Shown: positions 57,352-64,000, numbered from the stretch's first letter. The stretch: DNA of 64,000 bases from an uncultured Celeribacter sp. (GCF_963676475.1 NZ_OY781106.1:372001-436000), one strand, 5' to 3'. Made by a program: numbers and translations. Notes: generated by a model not told the origin, from the letters alone.

Positions 57352-58559
57352 CGTCGGGCATCGTGATCCCAGACATCATGTCACGGCTTAAACATGCAAG
57401 GCTTCAACATGGTGTGACGCGCTCTCTGCGCCGGGCTGTCCGGTGGGGGAGGGGACTCGTGTGCACTGTCGCCGTCGGCGCAGGTGCGATGATCGCCTTT
57501 GGCTCTGGTTCGACCGTTGCACAGGATATGCCGGATGCGCTGGCCTGGGCTCATATCCAGAGAGCGCTGTCGGATATTGATGCGGGACATGAGGACAAGG
57601 CAGAACGACGGTTTCGTTGGCTTTTGATGCACGATCGCGGCAATGCGGAGCGCTCCGAGCGGTATCAGCATGCGCTGATGCTGTTGCGCCGGGAGCGCCC
57701 GCTGCGGTTTTCCGTGTGGGGCAATGTCACGCCCTCCTCGAACCTGCAACGCAACAGCAGCGAGGACAGCTTTCTGATTTTCCCTCTGGACGATCCCGAA
57801 AGCGGGGCGTCTTTTTCTCTGGGCACGACACTGCGCTTCAGTCATGCCTACCGTGAGGGGCATAGCGTGACCGGCGCCTTAAGCCTGGACCGCACTTTCG
57901 CCACGGCTGAGGAGCTTGACAACACAAGTCTCAGCTTTGCGCTCAGCCATGAATGGCTGTCTGTCGGGCGCATGACCGCCGTGAGTGTGAGCCGCAGTGT
58001 GCGGGGCTACAAGGATCTGGACAGCCGCTCGAGCACGCCGGATTACAACGACTGGGCCTTCGGTCTGAGCATGACCGAATGGCGCGACGAAGGCCGACAG
58101 CTGAGCACCTCCATTTCCCTGCGCCAACGCGATTACAAAGACCGGGATTACATGGATGGGCTGACCGGACATCTGAGAGCCTCTTACAGTCAGCCAGTTG
58201 CGGATCTCGGGCGTCTCACCTTCCAAGGCGCTCTGGGTAAGGCCGACCTGCGTCGCGATGTGTACTCTTATGAAGAACTGGAGCTGGGCATCCGTTTTGC
58301 ACGTCACGAGAAAAACGGGCTGGATTGGGAGCTTGGGCTGGCGCGCATCTGGCGTGATTACGAAGACGATTTCGCTCCGCTCACGGACCCACGACAGGAC
58401 CGCACCCACAGAATTTCTCTGGGCCTCTCCCATGACAAGCTGAAACTGCGTGACATGACCCCGCAGCTGAGATGCTCTTACAGCGACCAAAGCTCCAACG
58501 TGGCACTTTACGCGTTTGAGAGCCTGGATTGCTCAGCGTCTCTGAGCTACGATTTCTGA
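57348..58559 (+). CDS. Slam-type outer-membrane lipoprotein translocon (DUF560, type XI secretion)
   Basis: The 403-residue protein has a long basic N-terminus and a signal-like hydrophobic stretch (VAVGAGAMIAFGSGSTVAQ). A short TPR-like periplasmic segment (ALAWAHIQRALSDIDAGHEDKAERRFRWLLM) leads into a C-terminal beta-barrel of about 290 residues. The final strands RTHRISLGLSHDKLKLRDMT, then LRCSYSDQSSNVALY and terminal aromatic SLSYDF, are typical of DUF560/Slam. Slam proteins move lipoproteins to the cell surface. The GTG start at 57348 is coupled to the lipoprotein; an ATG at 57378 is an alternative. Confidence 0.8.
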   Translation: MTSGIVIPDIMSRLKHARLQHGVTRSLRRAVRWGRGLVCTVAVGAGAMIAFGSGSTVAQDMPDALAWAHIQRALSDIDAGHEDKAERRFRWLLMHDRGNAERSERYQHALMLLRRERPLRFSVWGNVTPSSNLQRNSSEDSFLIFPLDDPESGASFSLGTTLRFSHAYREGHSVTGALSLDRTFATAEELDNTSLSFALSHEWLSVGRMTAVSVSRSVRGYKDLDSRSSTPDYNDWAFGLSMTEWRDEGRQLSTSISLRQRDYKDRDYMDGLTGHLRASYSQPVADLGRLTFQGALGKADLRRDVYSYEELELGIRFARHEKNGLDWELGLARIWRDYEDDFAPLTDPRQDRTHRISLGLSHDKLKLRDMTPQLRCSYSDQSSNVALYAFESLDCSASLSYDF

Positions 58560-58912
58560 TTTCGACGTTTGATTTTCTGTGCGGATAGGGAGCTTGGACC
58601 GCTCGCCCAATTGACTTTGGCGCAGGTGAGAGGAGACGTCTCGAAGCGAAACTGGCCTCAAGTCGCGCTCCGCGCGGTAGGCCAATTAAATATGAAAGGC
58701 AGAGCATAGAGCCAGATGCTCTCTGATCCCCCCCAGCTGTGGTCTATTGGCTGAGAAAAGAAGACACCCAACCCGATCAGCAGGGCAGAGAGTAGCTTAA
58801 TTTACGCCAGATACTGTCCAGGTGAGGGGGAGGAGTTCAGCCAAACTGTGCCCGCATCGGGATATGTTTTTGAAAATTGTGAAATGCTGTGCAGTCTTTT
58901 CGATCTCAAAAG
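58560..58912. other. Gene-free region between Slam gene and glnA terminator
   Basis: About 350 bases with no supported gene. On the minus strand 58658-58801 encodes a hydrophobic 47-codon stretch without ATG or ribosome binding site, possibly debris of a membrane protein gene. Confidence 0.45.
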
Positions 58913-58938
58913 AAAGGGCCCCTGAGAGGGAGCCCTTT
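58913..58938 (-). terminator. Terminator of glnBA
   Basis: AAAGGGC (58913-58919) pairs with GCCCTTT (58932-58938), with additional CC/GG pairing inside. On the minus strand the stem is followed by CTTTT. It lies 25 bp after the glnA stop. Confidence 0.82.
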
Positions 58939-58962
58939 CCAAATTTGTAAGTCTCTTCCCGC

Positions 58963-60369
58963 TTAGCAGGAGTAGTACATTTCGTACTCGACCGGGTGCG
59001 GGGTGTGCTCGTAGGCGTAGACTTCTTCCCATTTGAGGTCGAGGTAGCCTTCGATCTGGCTCTTGGTGAACACGTCGCCTGCGGTGAGGAAGTCCATGTC
59101 GGCGGAGAGCTCTTCGAGCGCTTCACGGAGCGAGCCGCAAACGGTCGGGATCTCGGCCAGTTCTTCCGGCGGCAGATCGTAGAGGTCTTTGTCGGACGCT
59201 GGGCCCGGATCGATTTTGTTCTTGATGCCGTCGAGGCCAGCCATCAAGAGGGCCGCGAAGCACAGATACGGGTTTGCAGCGGGATCGGGGAAGCGCGCCT
59301 CGACACGTTTCGCTTTCGGGGATTCCGCCCACGGAATACGCACACAACCGGAACGGTTACGGGCGGAATACGCACGCAGAACCGGAGCTTCGAAGCCCGG
59401 GATCAGACGCTTGTAAGAGTTGGTGGACGGGTTGGTGAAGGCATTGAGCGCTTTCGCGTGCTTCAGGATACCACCGATGAACCACAGGGCTTCGTCGGAG
59501 AGATCGGCGTATTTGTCGCCAGCGAAGAGCGGCTTGCCGTCTTTCCAGATCGACATGTTCACGTGCATGCCGGAGCCGTTGTCGCCTTTGATCGGCTTCG
59601 GCATGAAGGTGGCGGAACGGCCATAGGCGAGAGCCACGTTGTGGATCACATATTTGTATTTCTGCAGGTTATCAGCTTGCTCGGTCAGCGACCCGAAGAT
59701 CATGCCGAGCTCGTGCTGGGACGTTGCCACCTCGTGGTGGTGCTTGTCGACCTTCATGCCCATGTTCGCCATGGTGGTCAGCATTTCGCCACGGATGTCC
59801 TGGCCGTCGTCGGACGGGTTCACCGGGAAATAGCCGCCTTTGTAACCCGGGCGGTGGCCGAGGTTGCCCATTTCGAACTCAGCGTCGGTGTTCCAGGCTG
59901 CGCCGTCTGCGTCGATCTCATAGCCCACTTTATTCGGGGAGACGGAGTAACGCACATCGTCGAAGAGAAAGAATTCCGCTTCCGGGCCGAAGTAGGATTT
60001 GTCGCCGATACCCGAGGAGATCAGGTAGGCTTCTGCGCGCTCAGCACAGCCGCGCGGGTCGCGGTCATAGGATTCGCCGGTGTCGGGCTCAACCACGGTG
60101 CAGTGCACGCAGAGGGTTTTCTCGGCGTAGAACGGGTCGATGTAAGCAGATGTCGGATCCGGGATCAGTTTCATGTCGGATTCTTCGATGGATTTCCAGC
60201 CAGCGATGGAGGAACCGTCGAACATGAAGCCTTCTTCAAAGAAGTCTTCATCCACTTCCGTGTGGCGCAGAGTCACGTGCTGCAGCTTGCCGCGCGGGTC
60301 GGTGAACCGCACGTCTACATATTGGACGTCTTCGTCCTTCATGGTCTTGAGAACGTCTTGGATGCTCAT
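58963..60369 (-). CDS. glnA: Glutamine synthetase type I
   Basis: GlnA makes glutamine from glutamate, ammonia and ATP. The 468-residue protein has the length of bacterial GSI-beta. Motifs include FMFDGSSIAGWKSIEESD, the ATP region KPIKGDNGSGMHVNMS, and the adenylylation site KDLYDLPPEE with Tyr397. Activity should therefore be under GlnE control. The ATG at 60369 follows AAGGAC. It lies 87 bp after glnB, the classic glnBA operon of alphaproteobacteria. A terminator ends the transcript. Confidence 0.98.
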   Translation of the reverse strand: MSIQDVLKTMKDEDVQYVDVRFTDPRGKLQHVTLRHTEVDEDFFEEGFMFDGSSIAGWKSIEESDMKLIPDPTSAYIDPFYAEKTLCVHCTVVEPDTGESYDRDPRGCAERAEAYLISSGIGDKSYFGPEAEFFLFDDVRYSVSPNKVGYEIDADGAAWNTDAEFEMGNLGHRPGYKGGYFPVNPSDDGQDIRGEMLTTMANMGMKVDKHHHEVATSQHELGMIFGSLTEQADNLQKYKYVIHNVALAYGRSATFMPKPIKGDNGSGMHVNMSIWKDGKPLFAGDKYADLSDEALWFIGGILKHAKALNAFTNPSTNSYKRLIPGFEAPVLRAYSARNRSGCVRIPWAESPKAKRVEARFPDPAANPYLCFAALLMAGLDGIKNKIDPGPASDKDLYDLPPEELAEIPTVCGSLREALEELSADMDFLTAGDVFTKSQIEGYLDLKWEEVYAYEHTPHPVEYEMYYSC

Positions 60370-60456
60370 TTTTGACCTTGTCCTTTGGTTGATAATTGCG
60401 TTTTGGCGAAAGGCGCGACCCCGGATTACCCCTCGGCTCCGCGCCATGCGCCTCCC

Positions 60457-60795
60457 TTACAGCGCGTCTTCGCCAGACTCGCCTGTTCTGATGCGGATGG
60501 CCTGCTCGACGGGCGAGACAAAGATTTTGCCGTCGCCGATCTTGTCCGTCTTGGCCGCGGCCACGATCGCCTCGATCGCGCCATCCACCTGATCGTCCGA
60601 CAGGACGACCTCGATTTTCACTTTCGGAAGGAAGTCCACAACATATTCAGCGCCGCGGTACAGCTCCGTGTGACCCTTTTGACGCCCGAACCCCTTCACC
60701 TCGACCACGGAAAGACCCTGTACGCCGATGTCTTGCAGCGCTTCTTTCACTTCATCGAGTTTGAAGGGCTTGATGATCGCTTCGATCTTTTTCAT
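60457..60795 (-). CDS. glnB: Nitrogen regulatory protein P-II
   Basis: PII senses 2-oxoglutarate and ATP/ADP and controls GlnE, NtrB and others. The 112-residue trimer subunit has the T-loop with the uridylylation Tyr51 (ELYRGAEYVVDF), the B-loop IGDGKIFVSPVEQAIRIRTGE, and the N-terminal signature MKKIEAIIKPFKLDEVKEAL. It is the first gene of glnBA. Upstream, a direct repeat TTTGTGCATA may be the binding site of a nitrogen regulator. Confidence 0.97.
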   Translation of the reverse strand: MKKIEAIIKPFKLDEVKEALQDIGVQGLSVVEVKGFGRQKGHTELYRGAEYVVDFLPKVKIEVVLSDDQVDGAIEAIVAAAKTDKIGDGKIFVSPVEQAIRIRTGESGEDAL

Positions 60796-60902
60796 GGACC
60801 TTCGACTCCCTAAATTTCATTTGGTGACTGTGAGACCATTTCTCTTATCCGGCCACAATCGACTAACCTGACGGCAGCGAAAACGCCCACAGGATTCGCG
60901 CC

Positions 60903-60925
60903 TTTGTGCATATTATTTGTGCATA
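60903..60925. promoter_or_regulatory. Direct repeat in the glnB/nnrE divergent region
   Basis: TTTGTGCATA occurs at 60903-60912 and 60916-60925, 13 bp start to start, about 110-130 bp ahead of glnB. The TGCAC half-site on the minus strand resembles NtrC half-sites (TGCACC-n-GGTGCA), but the arrangement is direct rather than inverted. No clear sigma-54 element was found. Confidence 0.4.
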
Positions 60926-60967
60926 GTGGATTCAAAAAGGGCAATTTAAAAACTTATGAGGTTTTTT

Positions 60968-61060
60968 ATGGCAGAATGGCTGACCCGTGCACAAATGCGC
61001 GCCATTGATCTTGTGGCTTTCGGCTCTGTTGTGTTGATGAGACGGGGAGGAGCGCTATGA
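60968..61060 (+). CDS. 30-residue leader ORF duplicating the start of nnrE
   Basis: ATG at 60968 opens MAEWLTRAQMRAIDLVAFGS and closes at a TGA overlapping the nnrE ATG (ATGA at 61057-61060). Its first 13 residues match those of NnrE (MSEILTSAQMRAI) and its end LMRRGGA parallels NnrE LMERAGA. It thus looks like a partial tandem duplication of the nnrE 5' end that has shrunk to a leader. Whether it is translated is unknown. If it is, it would couple to nnrE. Confidence 0.5.
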   Translation: MAEWLTRAQMRAIDLVAFGSVVLMRRGGAL

Positions 61061-61812
61061 GCGAGATTCTGACATCGGCGCAAATGCGTGCCATTGAGAA
61101 AACCGCCATCTACAGCGGCGAAGTCACAGGCCTCGAGTTGATGGAACGCGCAGGCGCGGGCGTCGTCGAGGCCGTCATGGCGGAATGGCCCGACCTGGCG
61201 CAGTCCTCCTACAAAGCCATCGTCCTTTGCGGCCCCGGCAACAACGGCGGCGACGGTTTCGTCATCGCGCGCCTGTTGAAACATCGCGGCTGGGAGGTGG
61301 AGGTGTTTCTCTATGGCGCCCCCGACAAACTGCCGCCCGATGCGAAGGTGAATTATGAACGGTGGGGGGCGTTGGGGGAGGTTGCTCCGCTGACAGATGA
61401 GAGGATGGATGGATATGGCGAAGATCATAAGGGAACAGCGCTTGCCGTCGACGCGCTGTTTGGGACCGGCCTGACGCGCCCTTTCAATGCGTTGCCGCGC
61501 ACCCAAATGGAACTGAACTATTGGCAAGCGGCTTCGGCAGAATACGGGCTGCCTCAGGTGGTGTCAGTAGACATCCCATCTGGCGTTTGCGCGGACAGCG
61601 GGCGGTATCTTGGGGTCGATGATAATCCATTCGACGACTGTGTCATGGCCAATCTCACAGTGAGCTTTCATCGCATGAAGCTCGGGCATGTGCTGGCCGA
61701 GGGCCCTAAAGCCTGCGGAAAAACAGTTGTTGTTGATATTGGCTTGACCGAAGGGCATTCCGATGCCGCGCAACTTACAAGTTTGGAACTTTGGAGGCTT
61801 CAAAAGAGATGA
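61057..61812 (+). CDS. nnrE: NAD(P)H-hydrate epimerase
   Basis: NnrE interconverts R- and S-NAD(P)HX so the dehydratase can repair them. The 251-residue protein is a single YjeF_N Rossmann-like domain: AIYSGEVTGLELMERAGAGV, LCGPGNNGGDGFVIARLL, ALAVDALFGTGLTRPFN and VSVDIPSGVCADSGRYLG. In many bacteria this domain is fused to the dehydratase (Nnr/YjeF). Here the dehydratase is a separate gene overlapping by 4 bp. The start overlaps the leader ORF in the same ATGA fashion. RBS GGGGAGGAG is strong. Confidence 0.93.
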   Translation: MSEILTSAQMRAIEKTAIYSGEVTGLELMERAGAGVVEAVMAEWPDLAQSSYKAIVLCGPGNNGGDGFVIARLLKHRGWEVEVFLYGAPDKLPPDAKVNYERWGALGEVAPLTDERMDGYGEDHKGTALAVDALFGTGLTRPFNALPRTQMELNYWQAASAEYGLPQVVSVDIPSGVCADSGRYLGVDDNPFDDCVMANLTVSFHRMKLGHVLAEGPKACGKTVVVDIGLTEGHSDAAQLTSLELWRLQKR

Positions 61813-62624
61813 GCAGCGCCCACAAATACACATACGGCCACGCCCTGATCCTCTCCGGGCTCTCCGGCAAAACCGGTGCCGCGCGTCTCGCCGCCCGCGC
61901 CGCTCTGCGCGTCGGCGCAGGCCTCGTCACCCTCGGCACCCCGCATGAGGCCGTCACAGAAGTCGCCGCCCAGATCACTGCCCTCATGCTCACCGAGATC
62001 GACACGCCGGAAATCCTGTCCCGTGTGCTGACCGACAAACGCCTCAATGCGCTCTGCATCGGTCCCGGTTTCGGTGTCGAACGCGCTGTGGAATTCCTGC
62101 CCCATGCACTCGCCGCCAAACGTGCCACGGTGCTCGACGCCGACGCACTCACGGCGCTCTCGGAAAGCGAAACCGGCTTTGCCAATCTCCATGAAAATTG
62201 CGTCCTCACGCCCCACGCGGGCGAGTTCAAGCGCCTCTTTCCCGATATCGCTGCGAAACTGACGGAGCCGCCTACCAAAGGCCCCGCCTACAGCAAAGTC
62301 GACGCGACGCGCGAGGCCGCCAAACGCGCCGGCTGCAGAGTGCTTTTCAAAGGCCCGGACACGGTCATCGCGTCGCCAAACGGGCGCTGTTCGATCAATG
62401 CCGCCGTCTATGGGCGCGCTGCGCCCTGGCTCGCCACCGCAGGTTCCGGCGATGTGCTCGCGGGGCTGATCACCGGTCTCATGGCGCGTGGCTTGACGCC
62501 GCATCAAGCCTGCGAAACCGCCGCCTGGCTGCACACAGAGGCCGCCCGCAGCTTTGGTCCCGGCCTGATCGCGGAAGACCTGCCAGAAGAATTGCCGAAA
62601 GTCTTCCGGACGCTCGACCTATAA
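61809..62624 (+). CDS. nnrD: ADP/ATP-dependent (S)-NAD(P)H-hydrate dehydratase
   Basis: NnrD dehydrates hydrated NAD(P)H back to NAD(P)H using ADP or ATP. The 271-residue protein is a ribokinase-like YjeF_C domain, with HALILSGLSGKTGAARLAAR, ALCIGPGFGVER, VLTPHAGEFKRLFP, and the nucleotide-binding APWLATAGSGDVLAGLITGL. It overlaps nnrE by ATGA, so the two act as a split version of the usual fusion enzyme. A long palindromic terminator follows. Confidence 0.93.
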   Translation: MSSAHKYTYGHALILSGLSGKTGAARLAARAALRVGAGLVTLGTPHEAVTEVAAQITALMLTEIDTPEILSRVLTDKRLNALCIGPGFGVERAVEFLPHALAAKRATVLDADALTALSESETGFANLHENCVLTPHAGEFKRLFPDIAAKLTEPPTKGPAYSKVDATREAAKRAGCRVLFKGPDTVIASPNGRCSINAAVYGRAAPWLATAGSGDVLAGLITGLMARGLTPHQACETAAWLHTEAARSFGPGLIAEDLPEELPKVFRTLDL

Positions 62625-62635
62625 AGGCGTTTTAG

Positions 62636-62663
62636 GTTTCCTTTGCTGCTCCAAATACTTGAA
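62636..62663 (+). repeat. 3'-UTR motif, copy 3 (after nnrD)
   Basis: GTTTCCTTTGCTGC (62636-62649), three bases, then AAATACTTGAA (62653-62663). The last part is also the outer end of the terminator palindrome. It lies 11 bp after the nnrD stop. Confidence 0.7.
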
Positions 62664-62708
62664 TAACAAAAGCCGCCTTAAAAAAAGGGCGGCTTTTGTT
62701 ATTCAAGT
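62657..62708. terminator. 21-bp perfect palindromic terminator between nnrD and the Hint gene
   Basis: Two perfectly complementary 21-base arms (62657-62677 and 62688-62708) enclose a 10-base A-rich loop. The core is AAAAGCCGCC/GGCGGCTTTT, suitable for terminating both convergent genes. The outer arms extend beyond what a terminator needs. Confidence 0.88.
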
Positions 62709-62722
62709 GCGGCGCTTAAAAA

Positions 62723-63043
62723 TCAGGCAGCGAAGGCCATGCCCGTCTCGCTCATCACCATGAGCCCGTCGGCATAGATCACTTCCTCGCGCTCGAAGGT
62801 CAGCTTGAACCGTTTCGGAGCAGGGGTGTCGACGCCCAAAAGCGTTCGCATTCCCGCCCGCGTGATCACCCGGTCGCCAGGTTCAAGAAACTCGACGGGA
62901 AGCATGCCATCGGCAGTCATAACAGATGTACCAAGGGGCAAGCCCTTGTCATGATTGGATAAAATGTCTCGCACGCGGAGTCGTTTCGACGGATTTCGCC
63001 CGTCGTCATGCTCATGATCGTGCCCGCTGCCTTTATAGGTCAT
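62723..63043 (-). CDS. Small Hint-domain-like protein
   Basis: The 106-residue protein has a His/Asp-rich N-terminus (GSGHDHEHDDGRNPSKRL). A partial Hint (hedgehog/intein) fold follows: GLPLGTSVMTADGMLPVEFL and EPGDRVITRAGMRTLLGVDT. The nucleophilic cysteine expected at the start of a Hint block is absent, and the domain is shorter than the Hint modules of large secreted Rhodobacterales proteins. It may be a structural relic or a small regulatory variant. Its function is unknown. Confidence 0.65.
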   Translation of the reverse strand: MTYKGSGHDHEHDDGRNPSKRLRVRDILSNHDKGLPLGTSVMTADGMLPVEFLEPGDRVITRAGMRTLLGVDTPAPKRFKLTFEREEVIYADGLMVMSETGMAFAA

Positions 63044-63202
63044 GTCAGGGCCTCTATATGTCTCTGCCTCATATGCTCCATAGAATATGTTAATTTTGTG
63101 TTACCGAACAGGATTTTCTTGGGCAGAGACGATGGCTCTCTATGAGTTGGCGTAGAATTGTCTCTTTCCCTCCCGAATGCCTTTTGCTATCAGACGCGCT
63201 AC

Positions 63203-63287
63203 GCGGGTGTGGCGAAATTGGTAGACGCACCAGATTTAGGTTCTGGCGCCGCAAGGCGTGGGGGTTCAAGTCCCTCCACCCGCACCA
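63203..63287 (+). tRNA. tRNA-Leu (anticodon UAG)
   Basis: An 85-base tRNA gene with encoded CCA. Acceptor GCGGGTG (63203-63209) pairs with CACCCGC (63277-63283). The anticodon stem CCAGA/TCTGG encloses TTTAGGT with anticodon TAG (63237-63239). A variable arm (GCGCCGCAAGGCGT) typical of leucine tRNAs and a T-loop GGTTCAAGTCC are present. The next gene is an integrase, so the 3' end is a likely attachment site. Confidence 0.95.
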
Positions 63288-63369
63288 TTTGAATTCATTG
63301 AACATTTTTTGTTTTCTCCTCTGCCTAATCTTGCGAACCGGTCAAAGTTTCGCAATTTGTTTCGCACAT

Positions 63370-64000
63370 TCACGGTTTGGACTTGCTTCGTTCCCGCTTC
63401 TGTTGCGCCCGTTTCGACGCCTTTTTCTGGTCCGCTCCCGAGGCATATTTCTGAGCCATCTCAAGGGTTTTGTGTCCAGTGACCGCCTGAATATCGCGGA
63501 TATCGACACCGGCATCGGCCATCTCCTTGGCCGCCGTGTAGCGCCATCCGTGGAGCACCAACCTGTTATACACATCCTTGACGCCAATCGCTTCGCGCAC
63601 GTCCTCTACGGCCTTCTGAACCTGTCGCTTGCCAAGCGGCGCGGTCGCATTCTTGGCAAGAATATGCTTTCCAGGCCGAGGAAGCCCCGCGAGATATGCT
63701 TGCAACCTCGCGGGGCAGTAAACATAGATCTTCGCGCCTGTCTTTTGCTGAACGACCGACATATACTCGCCGTCGAAATCCTCCCACCTCATCGCCACGC
63801 AATCTCCAAGCCGCTGGCCTGTGCCGATCGCAAGCTCATAGATTGTGCGGGCGACTGACAGCCCATGATCTTCACAGTGCCGCTCATAGGCTTCCAGCTT
63901 GTCCGCAGGCCAAGCCTCATAGGCCGCCCCCTTCAGCTTGCCGATGCCCACAACCGGGTTTCGTTCGATCCACTCAAGATCCACCGCCCGCTGCAACAGG
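63370..64000 (-). CDS. Tyrosine-type site-specific recombinase, C-terminal catalytic part
   Basis: At least 210 residues are visible; the N-terminus lies beyond the window. Catalytic residues of phage-type integrases are present: Arg in AIGTGQRLGDCVAMRW, His-x-x-Arg in LVLHGWRYTAAKEMADAG, and His/Trp-box and Tyr in VTGHKTLEMAQKYA. It ends in a Lys/Arg-rich tail. The gene points towards tRNA-Leu, 82 bp away, which is the usual layout for an integrase at the edge of an element inserted in a tRNA 3' end. The element itself is to the right of the window. Confidence 0.92.
   Translation of the reverse strand, partial: LLQRAVDLEWIERNPVVGIGKLKGAAYEAWPADKLEAYERHCEDHGLSVARTIYELAIGTGQRLGDCVAMRWEDFDGEYMSVVQQKTGAKIYVYCPARLQAYLAGLPRPGKHILAKNATAPLGKRQVQKAVEDVREAIGVKDVYNRLVLHGWRYTAAKEMADAGVDIRDIQAVTGHKTLEMAQKYASGADQKKASKRAQQKRERSKSKP

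Noticed and set aside
58658..58801. Hydrophobic 47-codon frame on the minus strand between the Slam gene and glnA
   Set aside because: No ATG/GTG start with a ribosome binding site is available and the frame is short; at most gene debris.
1..64000. CRISPR arrays, rRNA genes or complete insertion sequences
   Set aside because: No regularly spaced repeats, no rRNA signature and no transposase reading frame were seen anywhere in the window.

Overview
The window is a piece of a high-GC alphaproteobacterial chromosome, most likely a marine Rhodobacterales (Roseobacter-type) bacterium. The evidence is the gene order yajC-secD/F-Mth938-ccmABCDG, the DUF5930-type M23 peptidase next to a bactofilin, a GTTC-N7-GTTC SOS box ahead of uvrA, and several families typical of this order (DUF2189, DUF6314, UPF0310-type EVE, DUF3445, Hint). 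Coding density is high and nearly all genes are ordinary chromosomal genes. No rRNA, insertion sequence or CRISPR array was seen.

Layout. 0-6.3 kb: the end of a trypsin-like protease, a DUF2189 membrane protein, and minus-strand envelope genes (DMT exporter, bactofilin, M23 peptidase) followed by DUF455 and a Bcp peroxiredoxin. 6.4-16 kb: a large AsmA-like protein, queA, an MFS transporter, DUF924, lpdA, a DUF2007 protein and a LysR regulator. 16-23.4 kb: rhodanese, SOS-controlled uvrA, a Nudix hydrolase, serS, and a compositionally mosaic pentapeptide-repeat membrane protein. 23.4-30.3 kb: gloA, yajC, a fused secDF and the cytochrome c maturation genes ccmABCDG, including a 50-residue ccmD. 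30.4-37.3 kb: metY, arsC, a WYL regulator divergent from a glutathione transferase, DUF3445, and an EVE-domain protein followed closely by a KAP-type ATPase. 37.3-43.2 kb: acnA and acnB, two distantly related aconitases, head to head. 43.3-49.6 kb: rhomboid, DUF1223, a periplasmic sensor-like protein, lpxL next to a decayed exporter, and the metNIQ methionine importer. 49.6-56.3 kb: a 1-kb gene-poor stretch, a solitary fliG, a 52-residue cysteine-rich exported protein, purB, a GAF protein, DUF6314 and tig. 56.6-58.6 kb: a lipoprotein plus a Slam-type outer-membrane translocon. 59-64 kb: glnBA, a split NAD(P)HX repair pair (nnrE/nnrD), a small Hint-domain protein, tRNA-Leu(UAG), and the C-terminal part of a tyrosine recombinase marking the start of an integrated element.

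The most interesting signals are these: (1) the lipoprotein-Slam pair with a 4-base GTGA overlap, a compact candidate type XI secretion system; (2) two copies of a roughly 120-bp double-hairpin repeat with shared outer ends and diverged but still base-paired stems; (3) a conserved 3'-UTR motif (GTTTCCTTTGYTGC-n2/3-AAATACT) found between stop codon and terminator at three unrelated genes, with a weaker inverted fourth copy; (4) a 30-codon ORF that duplicates the 5' end of nnrE and overlaps its start; (5) an EVE protein plus KAP ATPase that could form a small defence-like module; (6) a hairpin that hides the ribosome binding site of a tiny exported protein behind purB. Functional statements come from reading motifs and recalling families. 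No database search was possible.
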